Below are positions 46,009 through 54,970 of a stretch of 64,000 nucleotides of DNA, piece by piece. The DNA is from Polaribacter butkevichii (lineage in GTDB: Bacteria; Bacteroidota; Bacteroidia; Flavobacteriales; Flavobacteriaceae): NCBI RefSeq assembly GCF_038024105.1, contig NZ_CP150661.1, positions 1,135,001-1,199,000 on the forward strand, written 5' to 3'. The number at the start of each line of letters is the position of its first letter. Within the stretch, counting starts at the first letter, position 1. A program made the position numbers and the translations under genes. Below the pieces are notes generated by a model. That model did not search any database. It saw only the letters and a list, made by a program, of their open reading frames with translations, and was not told where the DNA came from.

Positions 46009-46494
46009 ATGAAAAAGTATTTCCTTATTTTATTTTTAAGCTGCTCTTTTACCATGTTTTCTCAAGAAAAAAAAGTTGATTTCTGGGATCATGTACAATT
46101 TGGTGGTGGTTTAAGTATGAGTTTTGGATCTCAAACCACCATTGGTGTTTCTCCAAGTGCTATTTATAATTTTGACAATGGTTTTGCTTTAGGTACAGGT
46201 TTAACCTACGTTTATAGCAAGTTTGATGATACTAAAACAAATGTTTATGGCGCCAGTATTATTTCTTTATATCAAATACCAAACATAAATATTCAACTTT
46301 CTGGAGAATACGAACACTCTTTTGCCAAACAAACATCTAATTTAGGTACTATAAGCACAAATTTCCCTGCTTTATATCTTGGAGTTGCTTACAACAATGG
46401 TAGGTTTGCTGTTGGTATAAGATATGATGTTTTGTATGATGACAGAAGCGTTTATTCTTCTGCCGTATCACCAATTGTTCGTTTTTATTTTTAG
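46009..46494 (+). CDS. Outer membrane beta-barrel protein
   Basis: 161 residues with a signal peptide (MKKYFLILFLSCSFTMFSQ). Eight alternating strands (FGGGLSMSFGSQTTIGVSPSA, GFALGTGLTYVY, LYLGVAYNNGRFAVGIRYD) and the terminal SPIVRFYF fit a small eight-stranded barrel. Relatives are sometimes labelled alpha-ketoglutarate decarboxylase, which nothing in this sequence supports. Third gene of the sigma operon; its last 4 bp overlap the convergent threonine aldolase gene. Confidence 0.75.
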   Translation: MKKYFLILFLSCSFTMFSQEKKVDFWDHVQFGGGLSMSFGSQTTIGVSPSAIYNFDNGFALGTGLTYVYSKFDDTKTNVYGASIISLYQIPNINIQLSGEYEHSFAKQTSNLGTISTNFPALYLGVAYNNGRFAVGIRYDVLYDDRSVYSSAVSPIVRFYF

Positions 46495-47510
46495 AAGTTT
46501 TTCAACTCCTTTAAAAGAACTTCATGCATTTGATCTGTATAATCTAAATGCGTAACAATTCTTATTTTCCCTTGCCCCATTGGAGTTAAGAGTATGTTTT
46601 TTTCTTTTAATGTATTTATAAAATTTTCATCTCCTATTTTTTCATCAACATAAAAGATAACAATATTGGTTTCTATGTTTTCTACTTTTGTTACATACGA
46701 AGCTGCTTCTAAAACAGCACCTATTTCTTGTGCCTTTTTATGATCTTCTGCTAATCTATCTACATGATTGTCTAGTGCATAAATTCCTGCTGCAGCTAAA
46801 AAACCAACTTGTCTCATTGCGCCTCCAAATAGCTTTCTAATTCGCAAAGCTTTTGCAATATGCGCTTTAGACCCCAATAGAACAGACCCAATTGGCGCCC
46901 CTAATCCTTTAGACAAACAAATAGAAATGGTATCAAATAATTCTCCGTATTGTTTCGGGTTTTCATTTTTAGCCACCATTGCATTAAACAAACGTGCACC
47001 ATCTAAATGAAAAGCTAAATTATTTTCTTTAGAAACTTTCTGTAACTTTTCTAATTCAGAAAAATCCCAACAAGCTCCTCCTCCTTTATTTGTAGTGTTT
47101 TCTATACAAACTAAACTAGTAAATGGAGTATGAATACCAAACCCTTCTGCAATAGCATCTTGCAACTGTGTTGCTGTAAACATACCACGGTTACCATCAA
47201 TTAACTTGCAAGTAACACCAGAGTTAAATGCTGCTCCTCCCCCTTCATAATTATACACGTGTGCATATTTATCACAAATTAATTTATCTCCGGGTTGTGT
47301 ATGTAATTTTATGGCTGCCTGATTTGCCATGGTTCCTGATGGAAAAAATAATGCATCTTCCACTCCAAACAATTCTGCCATTTTTTCTTGCAACTCATTG
47401 GTTGTTGGATCCATTTTAAAAACATCATCACCAACGTTTGCATTCATCATTGCAGCTAACATTCCTTTTGTTGGCTTGGTAACTGTATCTGAAATTAAGT
47501 CTATTATCAT
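46491..47510 (-). CDS. ltaE: Low-specificity L-threonine aldolase
   Basis: 339-residue PLP enzyme splitting threonine into glycine and acetaldehyde. DLISDTVTKPTKGMLAAM at the start, CIENTTNKGGGACW, HLDGARLFNA and CLSKGLGAPIGSVLLG with the PLP lysine (about 201) are family signatures. Single gene, convergent with the 46009 gene. Confidence 0.93.
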   Translation of the reverse strand: MIIDLISDTVTKPTKGMLAAMMNANVGDDVFKMDPTTNELQEKMAELFGVEDALFFPSGTMANQAAIKLHTQPGDKLICDKYAHVYNYEGGGAAFNSGVTCKLIDGNRGMFTATQLQDAIAEGFGIHTPFTSLVCIENTTNKGGGACWDFSELEKLQKVSKENNLAFHLDGARLFNAMVAKNENPKQYGELFDTISICLSKGLGAPIGSVLLGSKAHIAKALRIRKLFGGAMRQVGFLAAAGIYALDNHVDRLAEDHKKAQEIGAVLEAASYVTKVENIETNIVIFYVDEKIGDENFINTLKEKNILLTPMGQGKIRIVTHLDYTDQMHEVLLKELKNF

Positions 47511-47594
47511 CTTTTGTATCTATGGTATAAAAATACTTTAATTTTTAAAATTATAATGAAAAATGAAGTATTTTAGGTTTTTAAATTCAAATTG

Positions 47595-50051
47595 ATGAAA
47601 AAATATTTTTTCCTTGTTATTGCCCTACTTGTTTTTGCTTCTTTTATTAGTATTCAAGAAAATTATTTCACACAATTAGTGAAAGAAAAAGCAGAAAATT
47701 ATACTTTAAATAATTATCCAGAAAAAGTATATGTACATACAGACAAACCGTATTATACTTTAGGCGATGATATTTGGTTTTCTGCATATTTAGTAAATGG
47801 AGTTACACACACCAAGTCTAAAAAAAGTAATTTATTATATGCGGAGTTCATAAACGACAAAGACAGCATTATAGTACAGGAAAAACTTTTTATGAATGAT
47901 GTAAATACTGCCGGAAATTTTAAAATATCAAAAAAGCTATCACCAGGAAAATACCTAATTAGAGCCTATACTAATTATATGAGAAATGAAAATCCTGAAT
48001 ATTTTTTTCAGAAAGAAATTTCTATTTTATCACTTGATACTAAAAAAACGATTGTTAAAACAAGTCAAATTCCTACAACAAAAAATAAAGCAAAGCCTTT
48101 TAAACCAACTCTAAATTTTTATCCAGAAGGAGGTTATTTAATTAATGACTTAAAAAATGCCGTTACTATAAAATTAAAAGACCCTTTTTTTGATGATGTA
48201 CCTATTACTATTTCAATTTTAGATAATGAAAATCATTTTATAACGGATTTAACCACTACTAAATTTGGTTTAGGCCTCTTTTATCTTCAACCAGAACAAG
48301 ACAAAACCTATTATGCACTTGTAAATATAGAAGGTAATGAATATAAATACCAACTTCCTAAATCTTTAGAAAAAGGATATACTTTAAACGCACTAAACAA
48401 CGGAAAAGACTTATTAATTAATTTACAATCAAATCTAAAACAAGGTCTTTTTGGCACTTCATTAGTTATTCATCAAAGAGGTAAATTAATATACAATGCT
48501 TCTCAAACCACACAAAAACTAAATCAAAACTTAAAAATTAAGAATGATGATCTAAAAAACGGAGTAATACACATTACACTTTTTAATCCTGAAAGAAAAC
48601 CTGTTTGTCAAAGGCTTGTATTTATTAACAATCTCAATAACAATGCAACTGTTAACATAACCAAACCAAAAGATTATTATGGTAGTCGAAAAGAAGTTAC
48701 CTTAAACTTAAATGTAAAAAATAAAGACCAACAAAATTTAGTAAGTAATTTATCTATGAGTGTTTTAGACTTAAACGCCTATCCAGAAAATAGTAAAGAG
48801 GAAAACATTAAAACATGGTTGTTATTAAATTCTGATGTAAGAGGGAAAATAAAAAACCCTGGCTATTTCTTTGAAAAAGAGAACGATAGAGAACGTACTT
48901 ATTTACTAGATTTAATAATGAGAACAAATGGTTGGAGACGTTTTACATGGCCAAATTTATTATACAATACAAAAAACAAACCTGAGTTTGAAATAGAAAA
49001 AGGAATTACCATTTCTGGTAAAACATTAGCTATGAAATCTCCTTATGGCATAAAGTCTGTACCTACAAGATTTACTTTTATGGGCAAAAAAATTATTCAA
49101 GAACCAATTCTAAAATCTAACCTAAGAGGAAAATTTAGTTACGGACCCTATATCTTTTTTGATAGTATTCCTGTTCTTTTAGAGGCCAGATTAACAGACT
49201 TTAAATCGAAAGAAAGTAAAGATAGAAATGTCTTAATTATTCAAGATAAAGGTAAAGGAAGTCCAAAAGTATTAAGAGATACTCTTTTTAAAAACACTAA
49301 TAAAGAGGCAGATATTACTGCTTTTCTAAATTATGAAAACTATTTAAAAGAACTAGATGCTGCTTTTAAACAGCAACAATACGTTTTAGATGAAATTGTA
49401 ATAAGCACAACACTAAAAGACAAAGAGAGCGAAAGAGAAGATGAAATGGATGCAAGAACTTCTTACGGCGGCTCTTTTAGAAGATTTGATGCTACAGAAG
49501 ATTCCTTTAGCGCTACGGCTTTAGAACTATTATATAACATGCAAGGAGTTATAATTGAGCAAGATTCTGTTTATGTTAGAAACCAAGGTAGCACTACAGT
49601 CCCTTTAATTTTGTTTGATGAAGCACCCATAGACGTCACAGAACTAAGCACTATACCAGCAAGTAGCGTTTCTTTTATAGACTTACTTGTAGGCTCAGAA
49701 TCTGCTATATTTACCAATAGTGGTGCAGTAGTTTCTATGTATTCTAAAACAGGTAATGCTTTAAGAAAAAATGTAAAAAGAAAACCAGGAATTATAGATT
49801 TTAAGGCAGTTGGTTTTTATACTGCCAAAGAATTTTATGCTCCAGACCACATCAACGGAGTTGAAGAACAAACCAAAGCCGATATTAGAACAACTTTACA
49901 TTGGGTACCAAAAATAAAAACGAAAACAACCGGAGACGTTTCTATCAAGTTTTTTACATCAGACTCCAAAAGTAATTATTTAATTCAGGTAGAAGGAATT
50001 ACAGAAAACGGGACCCCTGTTTACGGAACAAGTAAAATTATTGTAGAATAA
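47595..50051 (+). CDS. Exported MG2-like protein with a TonB-plug-like C-terminal part
   Basis: 818 residues from ATG 47595; the TTG three bases earlier is less likely. N-terminal signal segment (KKYFFLVIALLVFASF). Residues about 40-140 (KVYVHTDKPYYTLGDDIWFSAYLVNG, LSPGKYLIRAYTNYMRN) resemble macroglobulin MG2 domains. The middle is beta-rich, and the last 250 residues contain ALELLYNMQGVIIEQDSVYVRNQG...PLILFDEAPIDVTELSTIPASSVSFIDLLVG, which follows the TonB plug pattern. There is no 22-strand barrel. It is likely periplasmic or on the outer membrane; role unknown. Confidence 0.7.
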   Translation: MKKYFFLVIALLVFASFISIQENYFTQLVKEKAENYTLNNYPEKVYVHTDKPYYTLGDDIWFSAYLVNGVTHTKSKKSNLLYAEFINDKDSIIVQEKLFMNDVNTAGNFKISKKLSPGKYLIRAYTNYMRNENPEYFFQKEISILSLDTKKTIVKTSQIPTTKNKAKPFKPTLNFYPEGGYLINDLKNAVTIKLKDPFFDDVPITISILDNENHFITDLTTTKFGLGLFYLQPEQDKTYYALVNIEGNEYKYQLPKSLEKGYTLNALNNGKDLLINLQSNLKQGLFGTSLVIHQRGKLIYNASQTTQKLNQNLKIKNDDLKNGVIHITLFNPERKPVCQRLVFINNLNNNATVNITKPKDYYGSRKEVTLNLNVKNKDQQNLVSNLSMSVLDLNAYPENSKEENIKTWLLLNSDVRGKIKNPGYFFEKENDRERTYLLDLIMRTNGWRRFTWPNLLYNTKNKPEFEIEKGITISGKTLAMKSPYGIKSVPTRFTFMGKKIIQEPILKSNLRGKFSYGPYIFFDSIPVLLEARLTDFKSKESKDRNVLIIQDKGKGSPKVLRDTLFKNTNKEADITAFLNYENYLKELDAAFKQQQYVLDEIVISTTLKDKESEREDEMDARTSYGGSFRRFDATEDSFSATALELLYNMQGVIIEQDSVYVRNQGSTTVPLILFDEAPIDVTELSTIPASSVSFIDLLVGSESAIFTNSGAVVSMYSKTGNALRKNVKRKPGIIDFKAVGFYTAKEFYAPDHINGVEEQTKADIRTTLHWVPKIKTKTTGDVSIKFFTSDSKSNYLIQVEGITENGTPVYGTSKIIVE

Positions 50052-50103
50052 AAAATCATAAAAATCAGTGAGTTTTTAAAACAAAAAGTCTTAAAATTTC
50101 GTT

Positions 50104-50111
50104 TATTTTTG
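50104..50111 (+). promoter_or_regulatory. -7 box upstream of prfB
   Basis: TATTTTTG, an exact TAnnTTTG, ends only 8 bp before the prfB ATG, so the mRNA leader would be a few bases long. No TTG at -33. Confidence 0.4.
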
Positions 50112-50119
50112 TTCAACCT

Positions 50120-51214
50120 ATGATTACACAAGAACAACTAAAAGATATTGCTACAAGAATAGAAAAATTAAAATCTTATTTAGAGATTGATAAAAAACTA
50201 ATTGAAATTGCCAACGAAGAAGAAAAAACGGCAAATCCAGATTTTTGGAACAATCCTAAAGAAGCAGAAATTTTAATGAAAGAGCTGCGTTTCAAAAAAA
50301 AATGGGTAGACGATTATCATAAAACCATCACCTTAAATGAAGACTTAAATGTCTTGTACGAATTCTATAAAGAAGGCGAAGTTGCAGAAGATGAAGTTGA
50401 AGATCAATTTGAAAAAACAAGTACTTTTTTAGAAGATTTAGAGTTTAAAAATATGCTCTCAGAAGAAGGAGATGCTCTTTCTGCCACCATACAAATTACT
50501 GCCGGAGCCGGCGGAACAGAAAGTTGCGATTGGGTAGAAATGCTGTCTAGAATGTACACCATGTGGGCAGAAAAGCAAGGTTTTAAGCTAAAAACACTCA
50601 ACTACCAAGCAGGCGATGTTGTAGGTATTAAAACCATTACCATAGAAATTGAAGGAGATTATGCTTTTGGATGGCTAAAAGGAGAAAATGGCGTACACAG
50701 ATTGGTACGTATTTCACCTTTCGATTCTAACGGAAAACGCCACACAACCTTTGGTTCTGTTTATGTTTTTCCGGTGGCAGATGATTCTATAGAAATTGAG
50801 GTAAACCCTGCAGATATAGAAATTGTAACTGCGCGTTCTAGTGGTGCTGGTGGACAAAATGTAAATAAAGTAGAAACAAAAGTTCAGTTAACACACAAAC
50901 CAACCGGAATTCAAATTTCTTGTTCTAACTCACGTTCTCAGCACGACAATAGAGCAACTGCAATGAAAATGCTAAAATCTCAATTGTATGAAATCGAATT
51001 GCAAAAACAACAAGCTGCAAGGGATGAAATTGAGTCGGGAAAATTAAAAAACGAATGGGGAAGCCAAATTAGAAACTACGTAATGCATCCATATAAATTG
51101 GTAAAAGATGTAAGAACCGCTCATGAAACCGGTAACGTAGACAATGTAATGAATGGAGATATAAACCCATTTTTAAAAGCGTATTTAATGCTAAATGGAC
51201 AAAAAAGTGAGTAA
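50120..51214 (+). CDS. prfB: Peptide chain release factor 2
   Basis: Recognises UAA and UGA stop codons and releases the peptide. 364 residues, full length. SPF tripeptide in [16 protein letters not shown] and catalytic GGQ in [14 protein letters not shown]. The gene is one uninterrupted frame; the programmed +1 frameshift at about codon 25 known from E. coli is absent (residues [15 protein letters not shown] are read straight through). Followed by a hairpin element. Confidence 0.96.
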   Translation: MITQEQLKDIATRIEKLKSYLEIDKKLIEIANEEEKTANPDFWNNPKEAEILMKELRFKKKWVDDYHKTITLNEDLNVLYEFYKEGEVAEDEVEDQFEKTSTFLEDLEFKNMLSEEGDALSATIQITAGAGGTESCDWVEMLSRMYTMWAEKQGFKLKTLNYQAGDVVGIKTITIEIEGDYAFGWLKGENGVHRLVRISPFDSNGKRHTTFGSVYVFPVADDSIEIEVNPADIEIVTARSSGAGGQNVNKVETKVQLTHKPTGIQISCSNSRSQHDNRATAMKMLKSQLYEIELQKQQAARDEIESGKLKNEWGSQIRNYVMHPYKLVKDVRTAHETGNVDNVMNGDINPFLKAYLMLNGQKSE

Positions 51215-51234
51215 TTTTTTTATAAATTAAATAA

Positions 51235-51303
51235 GAAGCTATTTCCTGCTTTCCATTATATCTTTTTGTAAAAACAAAAAGGATGTCATTTCAATCAGGG
51301 CTA
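51235..51303 (-). repeat. Hairpin element, subfamily II, short-stem copy
   Basis: On the minus strand AGCCCTGATTGAAATGACAT-CC is followed by a perfect hairpin (CTTTTTGT, TTT loop, ACAAAAAG), GATATAATGGAAAGCAGGAAAT and AGCTTCT. AGC-CCTG pairs with CAGG...GCT. It lies between prfB and arsC, antisense to both. Confidence 0.75.
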
Positions 51304-51344
51304 AACCTGTTTGCCAACAAATAGCAAAACAAAAAACATTCAGT

Positions 51345-51686
51345 ATGATAAAAATATACCATAACCCACGTTGCTCTAAATCTAGGCAGGGTTTAGAGGT
51401 TCTAGAAAACTCAAAAAAAGAATTCGAAGTTGTTAAATACCTAGAAGAAATTCCGTCAGAAAAAGAACTTACAGAAATCATTAAATTATTAGGCATTGCC
51501 CCTATTCAATTAGTTCGTAAAACAGAAAAAATCTGGAAAGAAGAATTTAAAGGAAAAGAATTATCTGACACTGATATTATTAAAGCAATGATAGAAAATC
51601 CTAAATTAATAGAACGCCCAATTGTTATAAATGGCAATAAAGCTGTTATAGGACGACCTACAGAAACAATTTTAGATATTATTTAA
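51345..51686 (+). CDS. arsC: ArsC/Spx-family reductase
   Basis: 113 residues, thioredoxin-like fold. IYHNPRCSKSRQGLEVLE holds the catalytic Cys9 of the glutaredoxin-dependent arsenate reductase class, and RPIVINGNKAVIGRPTETI the cis-Pro and Arg of the family. No ars operon genes lie nearby, so arsenate reduction is a family-level guess; general redox roles are possible. Confidence 0.85.
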   Translation: MIKIYHNPRCSKSRQGLEVLENSKKEFEVVKYLEEIPSEKELTEIIKLLGIAPIQLVRKTEKIWKEEFKGKELSDTDIIKAMIENPKLIERPIVINGNKAVIGRPTETILDII

Positions 51687-51718
51687 AATTCACATCCTAT
51701 TTAATCTATTTTAAAATT

Positions 51719-51758
51719 CTGCAAGACTTGTTTATTTTTAACCTTGCAGTTTTTTTTT
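51719..51758 (+). terminator. Terminator of arsC
   Basis: CTGCAAG and CTTGCAG form a perfect 7-bp stem with a 17-nt loop, followed by nine T. Confidence 0.8.
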
Positions 51759-51893
51759 AACACCTCTCTAGTCAAAATATAAGAGCCTAAAAATTGGGAA
51801 TTCAAAAAAAGCTTTTAACGTTTTTTTAACTACATCTAGTTAAACTTAAAAAGACCTTTGCCGTCTTAAATAAATAACGATTTAAAGACCCAA

Positions 51894-54353
51894 ATGAAAA
51901 AAACTACACTCTTATTACTTTGCTTATTCACATCAACATTTTTATTAGCCCAATCTCCACCTCTAAAAGGAATTACCATTACAGGTAAAGTGGTTGATGC
52001 TAATTCTAACCAACCTTTAGAATATGCAACAGTTGTTTTAAAAAACACAAAAACACAAAAAATTACTGGAGGAATTACAGATGATAAAGGTCTTTTTAAA
52101 GTGCAAACATCCAAAGGAACCTACCAAATAAGTGTAGAATTTATTTCTTTTAAAACAATAAATTTTCCTGTTCAAGAAATTTTAGCAAATAAAAAATTAG
52201 GAATCATTAAACTAAAGGAAGACGCAAGTAGTTTAGATGAAGTAGTTGTAATTGCAGAAAAATCTACTGTAGACATCCGATTAGATAAAAAAATATACAA
52301 TGTTGGTAAAGATATGACTGTTAAAGGTGGTACAGCATCTGATGTTTTAGACAATGTACCCTCTGTAGATGTAGATCCAGAAGGAGTTGTTAGTTTAAGA
52401 GGTAGCGAAAACGTACGTATTTTAATAGATGGAAAACCCTCTGCTTTAGTTGGTTTATCTGGTGCCGATGCTTTAAAACAACTACCATCAGATGCTATAG
52501 AAAGAGTAGAAGTTATTACCTCTCCTTCTGCAAGATATGACTCTGAAGGAACTGCAGGTATTTTAAACATTATTTTAAGAAAAGGTAAAGCTTCTGGCTT
52601 TAATGGTTCTGTAAATGTTACTGTGGGTGATCCAAAAAACTATCAAACAGCAGTAAACTTAAATTTACGTACAGAAAAAATAAATGTATTTACAAATTTA
52701 GGCTATAGTGATAATGGAAGCCCTGGTGTATATGACTCTGATGTTACGTATTTATCTAACGGCGCTATAGATAGTGTTAGAATAGAAAACAGAGACAACG
52801 ATAGAAGTAGAAAAGGCTTTAATGCTAATTTTGGTTTAGAATATTATTTAAACAAAAAAAGTTCTATTACAGGTACTATATTTGTAAGAGATTCTGATGG
52901 TAAAAATATTTCTTACAATAATATTAGTTCTTTTGATAATGCCAATACAAATTTATACAACTCTACACGTATACAAGATGAAGGAGAAACCGATGAAACA
53001 TTGCAATTCTCTTTAAACTATGTAAATAACTTTAATGAAAACGGACATAAATTAACGTTAGACTGGCAACACAGTGCAAGTAAAGAAAACGAATCTGCAA
53101 TTATTACAGATATAAACCCAGAAACCAATGCTACCAATGAGCTATCTATAGACAATTTAGTACAAGCAGATTATGTACTACCAATAGGTAAAAACGCTCA
53201 ATTTGAAGCTGGTTATCGAGGTAGTTTTCAAGATTTAACATCAGATTATTTAGTTATAGCTCCCAATTTAGACCCAGCATACAATCCTTCTAACAACTTA
53301 GAATTTACACAAAACGTAAATGCTTTTTACACACAATTTGGTAGTAAAATAAATAAATTTTCTTACTTATTAGGTATCCGTACAGAAATTACAAACATTG
53401 ATATTAAACTTCTTAATACCAATGAAAATTACAATAAAAAGTATACCGACTTTTTTCCAACAGTAAATTTTGGTTACGAATTAACAGAAAACCAAAGCTT
53501 TACTTTAGGATACAGTAAAAGACTTAGAAGACCACATTCTAGATATTTAAACCCTTTTGAAAGTAGAGAAAGTGAAGTAATTTTCTCTAAAGGAAACGTA
53601 AACTTAGACCCAACCTATACAAACTCTTTTGATTTAGGATATTTAAATAAATTTGGTAAAGTAACCCTAAATTCATCTATCTATTACCAACACTCCACCA
53701 ACAATATTGCACGTGTTAACAGCCAAGAAACTAGATTTGTAAATGGTAAAGAAACCAATGTTTTGGTAAGACAACCTATTAATTTAGCATCAGAAGAAAG
53801 AGCTGGTTTTGAGTTTACAGCAAATTACAACGCAAGTAAAAAAGTACGTTTTTCTGGTAGTTTTAACTTTTATCAGTTTGAAACAGAAGGAGAATACACT
53901 TATAATGTAACAGATTTAAACACCAATGCTGTTACTCCAGTTACACAAAATTTCGATACCAAAAACAATTCTTGGTTTACACGTTTCGATGCTAAAATTA
54001 CACTTCCTTGGGATATTCAATCGCAAACAAGAATTTTTTATAGAGGCCCTAAAGATGATGCACAAAGTGATGTTAAAGGAATTTTATCTGCCAATTTAGC
54101 TTTTAGTAAAGACATCTTAAAAGATAAAGCAACGTTGGTACTTAATGTTAGCGACCTTTTTAATACTAGAAAGTACCAAGTTACAGGTTATGCTCCAAGC
54201 AGAGAAAACCCAACAAATATTACAGATCAAACTTTTCAACGAAGAATGCGTCAAGTATCTTTAAACTTTACGTACAGATTTAACCAAAATAAAAATCAAA
54301 AAGAAAGAAAATCTGGAGGAAACAGGGAAGATGAAGGAGGAGACGAATTTTAA
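51894..54353 (+). CDS. TonB-dependent receptor-type outer membrane protein
   Basis: 819 residues. Signal peptide (KKTTLLLLCLFTSTFLLAQ). A carboxypeptidase-regulatory-like domain follows (residues about 25-105, ITGKVVDANSNQPLEYATVVL), then a plug (DVLDNVPSVDVDPEGVVSLRGSENVRILIDGKP...ITSPSARYDSEGTAGILNIILRKG) and a long barrel ending in TYRF before a polar tail (KNQKERKSGGNREDEGGDEF). This is the outer-membrane beta-barrel subgroup of TonB receptors. No SusD partner is adjacent and the substrate is unknown. Confidence 0.9.
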   Translation: MKKTTLLLLCLFTSTFLLAQSPPLKGITITGKVVDANSNQPLEYATVVLKNTKTQKITGGITDDKGLFKVQTSKGTYQISVEFISFKTINFPVQEILANKKLGIIKLKEDASSLDEVVVIAEKSTVDIRLDKKIYNVGKDMTVKGGTASDVLDNVPSVDVDPEGVVSLRGSENVRILIDGKPSALVGLSGADALKQLPSDAIERVEVITSPSARYDSEGTAGILNIILRKGKASGFNGSVNVTVGDPKNYQTAVNLNLRTEKINVFTNLGYSDNGSPGVYDSDVTYLSNGAIDSVRIENRDNDRSRKGFNANFGLEYYLNKKSSITGTIFVRDSDGKNISYNNISSFDNANTNLYNSTRIQDEGETDETLQFSLNYVNNFNENGHKLTLDWQHSASKENESAIITDINPETNATNELSIDNLVQADYVLPIGKNAQFEAGYRGSFQDLTSDYLVIAPNLDPAYNPSNNLEFTQNVNAFYTQFGSKINKFSYLLGIRTEITNIDIKLLNTNENYNKKYTDFFPTVNFGYELTENQSFTLGYSKRLRRPHSRYLNPFESRESEVIFSKGNVNLDPTYTNSFDLGYLNKFGKVTLNSSIYYQHSTNNIARVNSQETRFVNGKETNVLVRQPINLASEERAGFEFTANYNASKKVRFSGSFNFYQFETEGEYTYNVTDLNTNAVTPVTQNFDTKNNSWFTRFDAKITLPWDIQSQTRIFYRGPKDDAQSDVKGILSANLAFSKDILKDKATLVLNVSDLFNTRKYQVTGYAPSRENPTNITDQTFQRRMRQVSLNFTYRFNQNKNQKERKSGGNREDEGGDEF

Positions 54354-54360
54354 ATTCAAT

Positions 54361-54438
54361 ACTTGGGCGTTTTAACAGGCTTTCAATTCTATCTTTTTTA
54401 TGAAAAATAAAAAAGGATGCCATTTCAATCCCTAACGC
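54361..54438 (-). repeat. Hairpin element, subfamily I, minus-strand member of a head-to-head pair
   Basis: The minus strand reads GCGTTAGGGATTGAAATGGC-ATCC, a perfect hairpin (CTTTTTTAT, loop, ATAAAAAAG), then ATAGAATTGAAAGCCTG and AAAACGCCC. GCGTT pairs with AACGC. It lies directly behind the TonB receptor gene. Confidence 0.7.
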
Positions 54439-54490
54439 ACCTATTTGTAAATGTTTGGTAAATATTTCCAAATGCATTACAAGTATGCTC

Positions 54491-54577
54491 GCGTTAGGGA
54501 TTGTAGCGTTTGTTTGAGCTCTTTTTTATTTTTCTTAAAAAAAGCGAGTGCGAAAAGCCCGACCCTTGTGGTAACGC
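54491..54577 (+). repeat. Hairpin element, subfamily I, plus-strand member of a head-to-head pair
   Basis: GCGTTAGGGATTGTAGCGTT-TGTTTGAGCTC, a T/A-run hairpin, GCGAGTGCGAAAAGCCCGACC and GGTAACGC. GCGTTA pairs with TAACGC and GGG with CCC. The 50 bp between the two members hold an imperfect inverted repeat (TTGTAAATGTTTGG / CCAAATGCATTACAA). Confidence 0.7.
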
Positions 54578-54579
54578 AC

Positions 54580-54616
54580 AAAAAAAACTCGTTCAATTAA
54601 CTGAACGAGTTTTTTA
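54580..54616. terminator. Terminator of the 57-residue membrane protein gene
   Basis: AAAAAACTCGTTCA and TGAACGAGTTTTTT form a perfect 14-bp stem. T-runs on both strands make it bidirectional, serving the minus gene ending at 54636 and the plus-strand TonB gene. Confidence 0.85.
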
Positions 54617-54635
54617 AATTATATGTTTTATAAGA

Positions 54636-54809
54636 CTACTTTCCTTCTGCAGCCTTTCTTGCTTCTTTTTTTAACTTCAAATTTTCCCAGATGGTTCCAC
54701 CAATCCAATAAGGAACCACAAATGTTAATAAGAATATTAACAACCAAAAACCAGCTGTAAAAATAAACATGAATAAAACCAATCCTGAAAATTCTGAAAA
54801 ATCTAACAT
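54636..54809 (-). CDS. Small membrane protein of 57 residues
   Basis: The minus-strand frame starts MLDFSEFSGLVLFMFIF and ends KKEARKAAEGK, with TAG at 54636. One long or two short hydrophobic segments (about residues 8-35) end at FVVPYWIGGTIWENLK, followed by a basic tail. It has its own terminator 20 bp downstream. I do not recognise a family. The codon pattern and the membrane-plus-basic-tail layout make a real gene likely. Confidence 0.65.
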   Translation of the reverse strand: MLDFSEFSGLVLFMFIFTAGFWLLIFLLTFVVPYWIGGTIWENLKLKKEARKAAEGK

Positions 54810-54936
54810 TTGTATCTGTTTGTAAAATTATTAATGCAAAAATAATACTTATTTTGAAAAAACCCTCATCAAAAAAATATTTTTTTTACTTATCTAAAAA
54901 TGACATTTATCAAGTTTATGTAATCATACTTTTTTG

Positions 54937-54944
54937 TAAATTTG
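54937..54944 (+). promoter_or_regulatory. -7 box of the fumC promoter
   Basis: TAAATTTG, an exact TAnnTTTG, 26 bp before the fumC start. At the -33 position there is only TTT, not TTG. Confidence 0.5.
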
Positions 54945-54970
54945 TTTGATCTAAAATATACATCATAATT

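Noticed and set aside
51239..51496. 85-codon minus-strand frame over the arsC start
   Set aside because: Made of a subfamily II hairpin element plus the antisense of arsC.
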